Positions 20,391-27,210 of a stretch of 44,827 nucleotides of DNA are shown here, piece after piece. The translations under genes were made by a program, and so were the position numbers. Within the stretch, counting starts at the first letter, position 1, and the number at the start of each line of letters is the position of its first letter. A model generated the notes under the pieces. It was not told where the DNA came from and did no database searches. It worked only from the letters and a program-made list of their open reading frames with translations. Source of the stretch: Chara braunii (Eukaryota > Streptophyta > Charophyceae > Charales > Characeae); the NCBI GenBank assembly GCA_003427395.1, contig BFEA01000630.1, forward strand, positions 317,905 to 362,731. The letters are read 5' to 3'.

Positions 20391-20432
20391 GGTTGGGTAG
20401 GGTTCGCACAAAGTCCTGAGACACCACGACAT
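17730..20432 (-). CDS. LINE-a ORF2 fragment (reverse transcriptase to zf-RVT), uninterrupted
   Basis: This 900-codon frame has no stop or shift. Its first ~45 residues come from the flanking 200-bp repeat and linker, so the first ATG is not a native start. RT motifs present are RQGDPLAP (residues 77-84) and FADD (123-126), followed by the GWW/LGI thumb region. A long linker follows, then a zf-RVT-type zinc-binding motif: CRSC at 683-686, H701 and C706 with the typical 'IEHIFMQCPGA..TW' wording. A C-terminal extension of ~190 residues has a WALWRKRC segment that LINE-c also carries. Without endonuclease and palm motif A it cannot retrotranspose. The intact frame suggests a recent insertion; expression is not shown. 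Confidence 0.85.
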   Translation of the reverse strand: MSWCLRTLCEPYPTRPGWQRQSLETQMSTKLPCSFTEATPWELEHTRTITIIMNTIHLCVQVNGRIAPAFPRQWSVRQGDPLAPFLFIIVMEALEANLRPNKDLRKLQISAIPEEAIPICSMFADDLTLMVDATAANMEEIRQLFNRFTTVSALTVNWGNKTLGWWIHHQGTRPSELPQVKWLPETAPVKVLGIILTALGKPTSNDEWILKPSLEKLSHWKDRQTALIGRALVINSVILAALWYKSAIWALNKDVVRSLKWQVTALLWRGNEELQNVISRVAWQSVIQPKEKGGLGILDPKIQIKALTIQWIKRLLFTKYLPWQALALEQIARIAPQTPQGVNPLTWLEDLCWTVPRSRRNGQAPGRDTTRSDLVRDDFWVQVVKAWRQLPLHHKPSPTRWEEVARQPLFGNRKITDRNSGVYSSSSAPRNSWVRKGITRIKYIWDTRVGDWKSVQQLRTTLRYCHKIEEHIETLIFAISLDWVRILRKGARLTEGDRVTAPGDLESVGNMIEVRAEETLSNLFHIGNDNVLTRYTPDVMRRCRNSDLHKIWELPDEDAWIVYQPNIPITELPFDPEEWQWSHPLTRTMGESLKLHTFTVKATYHRLLRPKMNIKETVKARWRSHLTVGTKAIRPIRWFTATRSRPAKMASLQWQIEHRCLPTNDWLIDRTYLEQKGRALPWCRSCHTAFPSRRLQETIEHIFMQCPGAVLTWRWWDRIWSKLDTGSNWPWDWRAILCETWSSPTDNVFKNNMFKLGRRAVMWALWRKRCTHAIEGVHIAGEEVSDMIKQYIQQELRVQWQKVQNQPELLHTPKDITQAIQQFFGDWLGNENGGWIAVVRWDGKPAQECDRNEFRRDYSINFRDWTTVGQEIPPRPPTDFPDPFPPHRLAMVDMQWYSAE

Positions 20433-20785
20433 GAAAGCAAAAAAAACGTTGGAGGCGCCCAGCAGGGGCCGCCTGCGCAGATTTCGCTCACCCCTAAGTG
20501 AAGGCCGGGGTAAAAAGTAACTGATGCGGCATATGCAGCTTGTTTCAGAAGCCTCTTGTGCCGCCAGGACTCAGCCCAAGCGGCCTCTTTCGGTTGGGGT
20601 AGTGTTCGCGCAAAGTCCTGAGAAACCACAATGAAAACAAAAAAACCGTTGGAGGCGCCCAGCAGGGGCCGTCTGTGCAGATTTGGCTCGCCCCTGAGTG
20701 CAGGCTGGGGTAAAAACTAACTGCCGCGACATATGCGGGTTGTTTCAGAAGCTTCCTGTGCTGCCAGGACTCAGCCCAAGCGGCG
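20375..20785. repeat. 200-bp tandem repeat, two copies
   Basis: CAAAGTCCTGAGA.ACCAC, CGTTGGAGGCGCCCAGCAGG and TCAGCCCAAGCGGC recur exactly 200 bases apart (for example CGTTGG at 20447 and 20647). The unit abuts the broken 5' end of LINE-a, and its left copy contributes the first codons of the LINE-a reading frame. Confidence 0.85.
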
Positions 20786-21070
20786 TCCCTCAGTTAACAA
20801 ATACATTGGAGGCCACGGCATCCAGGTGTGCAGAACTTCGAATGATTGTTGTCTATGTGCGCTAAAACGCAGAAGAAGCTGGCTGGGCCCGGTGCTTTGG
20901 GTGAAGAACGGAGCTGCTGCGGTGAAGCGGCTCTCCCTGTCGCATAGGAGGAAGAAGGGGTGTGAGGGGTGCTTGGGAGGACGATGGGAAGCGAACAACA
21001 ATGGTGGTGGGACTTACCGGATGATGGCCGAAGGGCATCGTTCGGGAAGGAAGAAGAGCAAGCGGAGAGA

Positions 21071-21071
<1 letters not shown>
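20786..21071. other. Non-coding, unassigned
   Basis: No gene or repeat that I can support before the (GT)n run. Confidence 0.4.

Positions 21072-21109
<38 letters not shown>
21072..21109. repeat. (GT)n microsatellite ending at an assembly gap
   Basis: A GT run of about 36 bases breaks off at 21110, where 109 N (21110-21218) mark an unresolved gap. Reading frames crossing the N run have no meaning. Confidence 0.95.
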
Positions 21110-21218
21110 NNNNNNNNNNNNNNNNNNNNNNNNNNNNNNNNNNNNNNNNNNNNNNNNNNNNNNNNNNNNNNNNNNNNNNNNNNNNNNNNNNNNNNNNNNN
21201 NNNNNNNNNNNNNNNNNN

Positions 21219-22817
21219 GGCATACTGCGCAGCCACACGGGCCTGCAGGGCCTGTCCCGCAGTCTCAGCCTAAAAGCCTAGAAACAAGGGCTTACAGGCC
21301 CCATGTCGTTTCAGCCTGAAAGACTGAAAAACGAGGGCCTGCAGGCCCTATGTCGTTTCAGCCTAAAACAGGGCCTTTCAGGCCCTGAGTCTTTTCAGCC
21401 TGAAACGGAGGGCCACTTTCGGGCCCTCATAAGATCGACCTGCCCTAACACTCAGGCACCAAACCAGGGTTTCGGAACAGGCTATTTTTGGCCTGTTCCC
21501 CACTCCAGCCTCAGCAGGAGCTGCAGCGGCAGGCCCTGCCTCACTTCGCCATTGGCAATAGCAGCCTCCTGGGCAAGAGCAGCTGCAGGCAGTCAGGAGG
21601 CAGGCCGAGTAGTACATAGGGAGTTCCCATGCACTTCACGGGCAGTCAGAGGCCGAGGCAGTAGTAGTCTTCACGATTCGGCAGCAGCACTCTGGAGGAG
21701 CGCTGCAGGAGTAGCTTAGCGCTAGCAGTAGTCTTCAGCGCTGGGCGCTAGTAGCAATAGCAGTCTTCAGCGCTGGGCGCTAGTAGAGGTAGAGGAGGTG
21801 AGAGAGAGAGATGGCTGGCGGAGGCCAGGGAGACTTACCTGTGGCACCATAGCTCCAGCTTCATCTTCAAGGTACCTGCATCAAGGCGCGAACTTCACAG
21901 GTTAGTACCGGACTGAAAGAGAGAGAGAGAGAGTTCTTCTTCTTCCTCTTCTAAGTCCATCTCTTCTTCACCCTCTCACTACCTGACTTCTCAGTATCAG
22001 CGGACTACGATAGAGAGAGAGAGAGTTGTGACTTGAGACTTGACGACATTGGATCCAGACTCGACATTGGGATTCAGACATTTTGACGAGGGACTATTTG
22101 GGCCTGTGCCGAAGACTTGGTGTTGACGACATCCCCGTCTTCCCCTCTTCTTCGTCTAACCCCCCTCTTCTTCGTCTGTGTATGGTTGGGGCTGGCGCAT
22201 TCTTCCTGTGTGAGCGCCAGACCCCTTCACACCATGGAGTGATGATGATGATGCATGTTCGGATCATTGGTATCTAAGTCTTCCGCTACGCTATCTTGTA
22301 CTTTGTGAGAGAGGTCGGCTCTTGTTGTGGTCTGCACTGTTACAGTATGCAACAGAGAGAGAGAGAGAGAGAGAGAGTAGGCAGAGTAAAACAGGAAGTT
22401 ATAGGTGGTTGCCCTGAATGGAACTGCTATATTCAATATATTGTTGTGGTGGTTTTCATATCTGGAGGCAAGTTGTCGGGCTTTCTGTATCGAGAGACTC
22501 CAGCATAATTGTGTTCTCATTTGGTGTGATTTCAGCGTGTAATCTGCTTTTAACTGTAGTCCCATGTGCTTGCCCTGCTTTGAGTTTGTCTCTGCAATCA
22601 GGGTTGCATGCTGGCCGACAGCCGACTGTTTTGCAGATGACCAGTTGGGCTGACCGGTTGGCTGTCTGCCGACCAGTCCGTAGAGACCCTTCTGACTGCT
22701 GATCGGTGGCCAATCCAGGGCAGAGGCAGTCCCTGGAAACCCAGGGGTAACGGCTGTCAGCATGACTACTCTGTGTGCAATAAAAAAAAACTGGCTGCTC
22801 TTTGCTTAGTTCCTTGC
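21219..22817 (+). mobile_element. LTR-X, plus-orientation copy
   Basis: This plus-strand sequence matches, in inverted orientation, the LTR at 25300-26594. Both share U3 repeats of GGGCCTGCAGGCCC/TTTCAGCCTGAAA type (21235-21420 here), AGACTTACCTG (21832-21842), CCATAGCTCCAGCTTC, GGTACCTGCA and CACAGGTTAGTACC. GA microsatellites interrupt it near 21921, 22012 and 22354. A polyadenylation-like AATAAA lies at 22779-22786, and the sequence ends in TTGCA just before a tRNA-Met-type primer-binding site. The TATA box of the other copy is not conserved here. The left end is hidden by the gap. Confidence 0.65.
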
Positions 22818-22821
22818 AGTT

Positions 22822-22833
22822 TGGTATCAGAGC
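22822..22833 (+). other. Primer-binding site, tRNA-Met type
   Basis: TGGTATCAGAGC is complementary to the 3' end of initiator tRNA-Met, the usual primer of plant LTR retrotransposons. It sits about five bases after the end of LTR-X. Confidence 0.75.
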
Positions 22834-23000
22834 ACCTATGTTGGTGAGGCAGTACAGATGGTGCCGGTGGATACTACCGGGCAGTGTTGTTGACTCTCTC
22901 GCGGTTTGGTATTAGAGCAGTATGTTGGTGAGGCCGTACAGATGGTGCCAGTGTCTAGCAGTGTTCTTGACTCTCTCACGGGCTGGTGAGTGATCTCCTG
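22822..23000 (+). repeat. 95-bp tandem duplication carrying a second primer-binding site
   Basis: TGGTATCAGAGC with ATGTTGGTGAGGC and ACAGATGGTGCC at 22822 recurs as TGGTATTAGAGC with the same followers at 22917. Both units end in GACTCTCTC.CGG. Beyond about 23000 the leader fades into sequence with no assignment before LINE-b. Confidence 0.8.
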
Positions 23001-23269
23001 CGTCAGGGTAGAGGATACAGTAGTGGAAGCTGTATGGATCGCACAGCAGCGTGATGATTGCTGAAGGTGGTACGTCATACTCTTGTGGGTAGTGCTCGAA
23101 GGGTAACATGTAATTAAATAGAGCATCATAAGTTGGTGAGATTATCTCGGGTTGGAGGCAGCATGATCAGGTATGTGCATCTAAGGCTGTAACCCTATCT
23201 ACCTTCCTTTCTTCTTACCGTGAGGAAGAGCGTTTCACTTGTCACGAGATTTGGAGGGATCGCTGCACC

Positions 23270-25250
23270 TGGCACTATTCTACCGTGCAGCCTGCACCCT
23301 GGCCTGGACCATCAGACCTGTGGCATGGGCCTTACAATGCGGAAAAGGGCAGACTGGGGTGCCAACTTCTACAAGCTCAATACATCCCTCCTGAAAGACG
23401 AACAATTTTGGCAACTGATCTGCGACGTTTGGCAATTTTGGTTTGACCAAAATGCACTTTTTGATGTCAACAGCACATGGTTTAGCAATGGCTTGCTATT
23501 TTTGGCAAGGAAGTGCCAAGAATTTTCAAAGGCATGAGCAGCTGAGAGACACCAGCAGGAAATGGAGATTTACACACAGCTTTAGAGCCTGGAGCAGTAG
23601 GCAGACTGACAGCCTCAGATACTATATTCAGCTGCTGGAGGACCAACTTCTTTGGTATGCACAACATAGGTGGCAAGGAGTGAGAATTTGCTCAATGAAG
23701 AGGGATCCATGAACACACATTTCTTCAGACTGGCAGCAGCTTGCGCAAAACGAACCACGATCGAGGCACTATATGAACCAGGCAATGAGGGTGGGGGCTT
23801 GGTGCCCTCCACCGCACACCACACACTGGTCACCAGGTCCTGTACTAGTCAGCCATTCAAAACCCACAGGACGAGGCAATGCTGAAGGATTTGGAGGACT
23901 TCTTAAGGCCAATGGATAAAAGCCTCTTCCCGCAGCAGCAAGCAAAGTTGGAGGCCCCACTAACTAAAGAAGAGATCTGGACAGCGTTGCTCCAGATGGA
24001 GGACAAGACCCCGGGTATTGATGGCTTCCCCAGGGAATTCTAGGAAGCCATGTGGACGGCATCAAGTCCGGACCTGATGGAGTTCTACTGCCAGGCGTGA
24101 GGGGTCAATGGGGGACATAGTGGGGCAAGGGGTGCTATCACTCCTATATAAGAGAGGGACAGGCTGAGCTTGAAGAACTATGGACGCATCACCTTGCTAA
24201 CTGTTGTCTACAAATTGCTTGCCAAGACCCTGGCCAACAAAATGATTGATGTCATGGCGGAGGAAGTCCACCCAGCACAAACAGGCTTTATGAGGCACAT
24301 AAACATGCAGGAGAACATTTTGCTGGTGAGCAAGGTGATTAGCTCAGATCGGTGCGAAAAGCGGAACGCAGCAATCATCTTTATTGACTTTGAGAATGCC
24401 TACAATCATGCGGATTGGCTCCTCTTGGATAAGGGCATGGAGAAGATGAACTGCGGCCCGATGTCCAGATGTTGGGTACGCATTCTGCATAACAACTCCT
24501 CTACAAGGGTCCAGGTTAATGGATCTGTGGCCCCCCGTTTAACCCTCCAACTGTCAGTGAGGCAAGGGGGACCCGATAGCCCCCTTCCTCTTCCTTATGA
24601 TTATGGAGGCCCTTTCGGTGACCCTGAGATGCAACAAGGATCTTAGAAGGATCAGGATGTAGGATCCTGGAGGGGGCAGTCCCACTTGCTACCTCTTCGC
24701 CGACAACTTCACTCTCATGGCAGAGGCTTTCGAAAGGAATATGGAGGAGATTTCGGTCCTAATGGACCGTTTCTACCGACTCTCAGATATGGTAGTTAAT
24801 CGGGGCAAAAGACGATGGGTTGGTGGATGCACCACCAAGGGGGCTGCCCTCGAAAGCAACCACACATCCCCTGGCTCTCGCTGGAGGCCCCAATCAGAGT
24901 CTTGGGTGTCCCACTGACGGCCATGGGAAAGTCGGGGACAAACGTAGAGTGGGTGCAAGCCTCGGCGGCGGCCAAATTTGTCAGCTGGAACAGCAATCAC
25001 ACTTCCCTATTTGGACGAGCTTTGGTTATCAACAATGTCGTTCTAGCGGCGCTGTGGTATAAGTCGGTATTGTGGCCCTTGATCGACATGGTCTAAGAGC
25101 GTTAAAACGATAGTTGGCTGCTTTCCTCTAATAGAGGGGACAAGCGATAACCCACACGCCATCAACTGGGTTGCCTGGGACTCGGTTATCCACCTAAACC
25201 TAATGGAGGGTTAGGGATCATTGGCCCACTCAAGGTCAGGCACTTAGCCA
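23270..25250 (+). pseudogene. LINE-b ORF2, first part (linker and reverse transcriptase)
   Basis: The readable pieces are a linker of 'LNTSLLKDEQFW' type, 'NLLNEEGSMNTHFFRLAAACAKR' wording seen in LINE linkers, 'PLTKEEIWTALLQMEDKTPGIDGFPREF', and RT from about 24170. Palm motif A reads FIDFENAYNHADW. The RQGDP box reads RQGGP, and the YADD-type box reads FADN at 24696-24707, so a catalytic Asp is lost. Stops and frame changes occur at about 24040, 24100, 24130 and 24590. A GGLGI segment near 25205 is the last part before the LTR insertion. Endonuclease is not visible. Confidence 0.8.
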
Positions 25251-25857
25251 GAGGTGGATCCAAACTCTCAGCCTTGCAAGCTGCTCGCTCGGGCGCCCTC
25301 TAACTCTATGTTACATGCCCAGTTGAGCGATGTGTTCAGCCAAGGATCTGCAATGTGATGAAAAGGACTGAATGGACAATGTACTGTTAGTAAAACATCA
25401 ACAGACAAAGTACATCCCGATATATGAAAAATGGCATTTGATAGCACAGTGGAAGACTTTGAGATAAGTCCTGACCGGACCTGGACTGTCACGACATCCC
25501 ATCATACATCACACATGTGAGAAGACGAGGAGGGACCGCATACACAGAAGGTCTCTCCCTTTACACACACATGCGGAGATACCACGGATGAGAGATGGAG
25601 GGGGGAGGAAGGACGAAGATGGAGGCGAGGGAGAAGACCAAGATCGCGATAGCAAAGTCCAAAATAGTCCCTTGCCGACGTCCAAACAATGCCTGCCTCA
25701 AAAAATGTCGAATCAGATCCTGGGCCACATGCCCGTTGCAACCTCTGCCTGTATCCTCTGTAAGTAACCACTCTCACTCTCGTAGTCTGCTGGTGCAGTG
25801 AAGTCAGGTAGCGAGAGGGTAAGAGAGAGATGATGAACTGAGAAGAGGAAGAAGAAA

Positions 25858-25860
<3 letters not shown>

Positions 25861-25917
<57 letters not shown>
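25861..25917. repeat. (CT)n microsatellite
   Basis: About 28 CT units lie inside the LTR-X copy. Only short GA runs occupy the equivalent place in the plus copy. Confidence 0.95.
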
Positions 25918-25920
<3 letters not shown>

Positions 25921-26153
25921 CCAAGTGCCAGGTACTAACCTGTGATGATGGCGCTGTGCTGCAGGTACCTCAATGGCGAGCTGGAGCTATGGCGCTGCAG
26001 GTAAGTCTCCCTGGCCTCCGCCCAATCTCTGTCTCCCTCCAACACAACTCTACCTCCTTCTAGCGCCTAGCGCTGAAGACTACTCCCTGCCGGTAGAAGT
26101 GCACGTCGAGTGCCTGTGCAGTCTCTCTCCCCCTACCTGCAGGGCGGGCCAGT

Positions 26154-26162
26154 CTTATATAG
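26154..26162 (-). promoter_or_regulatory. TATA box of LTR-X (minus copy)
   Basis: The minus strand reads ACTATATAAGACTGGCC, a strong TATATAAG box, followed by a GC-rich stretch and then GA-rich sequence as expected for R/U5. The plus-orientation copy has lost it. Confidence 0.55.
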
Positions 26163-26289
26163 TGTTGGCCCGTCCAGGAGGCTGCTCTTGCCAATGCCTG
26201 AATGTGCTAGCCCCTGGGGAAGCTTTAGGGCACAGGTCGCTGCCCGAACGTGCTTGTTTCAGGGTAGGTCTGTCTGACAAGGGACTGAG

Positions 26290-26535
26290 AATAGCCTTCA
26301 GTTTCAGGCTGAAAAGGCTCCGGCCCTTTTTATAGGCTGAAACGATACAGGGCCTGTGGGCCCCGGATGTCAAGCTTTCAGGCTGAACCGTCATGGGGTC
26401 TGTAGGCCCGGAAATAGCCCTCAGTTTCAGGCTGAAAAGGCTGAGGCCTTTTTTAGCTTGAAACGATACAGGGCCTGTGGGCCCCGAATTTCAGGCTTTC
26501 GGGTGACCCGTCACGGGGCCTGTAGGCCCTTATTT
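26290..26535. repeat. U3 repeat of LTR-X, period 123 bp
   Basis: TCAGTTTCAGGCTGAAAAGG starts at 26298 and 26421, and ACGATACAGGGCCTGTGGGC recurs at the same spacing. Each unit contains palindromic GGGCC(T)GTGGGCCC/GGCCTGTAGGCC words. Confidence 0.8.
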
Positions 26536-26597
26536 TCAGGCTTTCAGCCTGAACGACGCAGGGCGTGAAAAATGGCCCTCGTGTGCAGGCGCAGCAT

Positions 26598-27205
26598 GCA
26601 ACACTCTAGCACATATTGCTGCACTGGCTTCGGAAGCCCCCTCCCAAGGTAGATCCGTTAACCTGGCTGGAGGATAGGTATTGGAGAGTGCCTCGAAAGT
26701 ATAGTGAGGGGGACAAGATTGCGGAATTCTGGGGACGTCTTTTGCAGACATGGAGGCAGCTCCCTATCCTAGACGGCCACCCCCTTGACCGATGGGAAGA
26801 GATCCTGAGGCAGCCTCTTTTTGGGAACCGGTGGATTACGAAATCCCAAGGTCGGACTAGCTGCAGCTCGGACCCCTTGTGGAAAGGGGTGGGTACGGCA
26901 CGGGGTATTAAGAGTGGATGACCTGTGGGATAAGGGGACAAAGGACTGGAAGACACCCAGACAAATGTGGTCCAGACTGCGCTATGGTCACAAACCGGAG
27001 GTGGCACTCGAGGAGCTGATTGACAGCATCCCTCTTGCAGGGTATGCGACCCTAAGAAAAGGTCGAGGGTGGTTGAGGGGGGCTGGGTCCACCTGCGATA
27101 GTTGCAAAACCAAGTGGGCCATGTACACCTGGTGCGCCTTGAGGATGCTTTGATCAAACATTGGATTGTTGGACAGAATGGGGTCATTCAGGCAAATGGC
27201 CGACC
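26598..27205 (+). pseudogene. LINE-b ORF2, second part (post-RT region)
   Basis: The phrases VDPLTWLEDRYWRVPRK, WRQLPILDGHPLDRWEEI and RQPLFGNRWIT align with LINE-a residues in the same order, and this part follows directly where the first part stopped. Frame shifts are present near 26900 and 27090. The copy ends where the T22 tail of LINE-c begins, so the zf-RVT region is missing. Confidence 0.8.
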
Positions 27206-27210
27206 TTTAC

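Larger units (their letters stand above)
25300..26594 (-). mobile_element. LTR-X, minus-orientation copy inserted in LINE-b
   Basis: No internal region or second LTR accompanies it, so it is most simply a solo LTR, perhaps 3'-truncated. U3 (26270-26590) has ~123-bp higher-order repeats of TTTCAGGCTGAAAAGGCT, ACGATACAGGGCCTGTGGGC and related words. A TATA box follows at 26154-26162. Then come the antisense CAG|GTAAGT cassette at 25998-26063 and a CT run at 25861-25917. The exact ends and target-site duplication could not be fixed by eye; the left end may be anywhere between 25250 and 25320. Confidence 0.7.
23270..27205 (+). mobile_element. LINE-b: decayed non-LTR retrotransposon split by an LTR
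   Basis: LINE protein homology runs on the plus strand from about 23270 to 25250, stops at an inserted minus-orientation LTR, and resumes at about 26598 until an A-tailed LINE-c begins at 27211. Alignment to LINE-a shows that about 20 codons at the junction are missing or unrecognisable. LINE-b is therefore older than the LTR inserted into it. Confidence 0.82.

Noticed and set aside
17730-20432. A 900-codon reading frame as a host gene
   Set aside because: RT FADD box, zf-RVT motif, 3' A-tail and homology to two other LINE copies in the window identify it as a LINE fragment.
20733-21319. Reading frames crossing 21110-21218
   Set aside because: They run through the N gap and a GT microsatellite and have no meaning.
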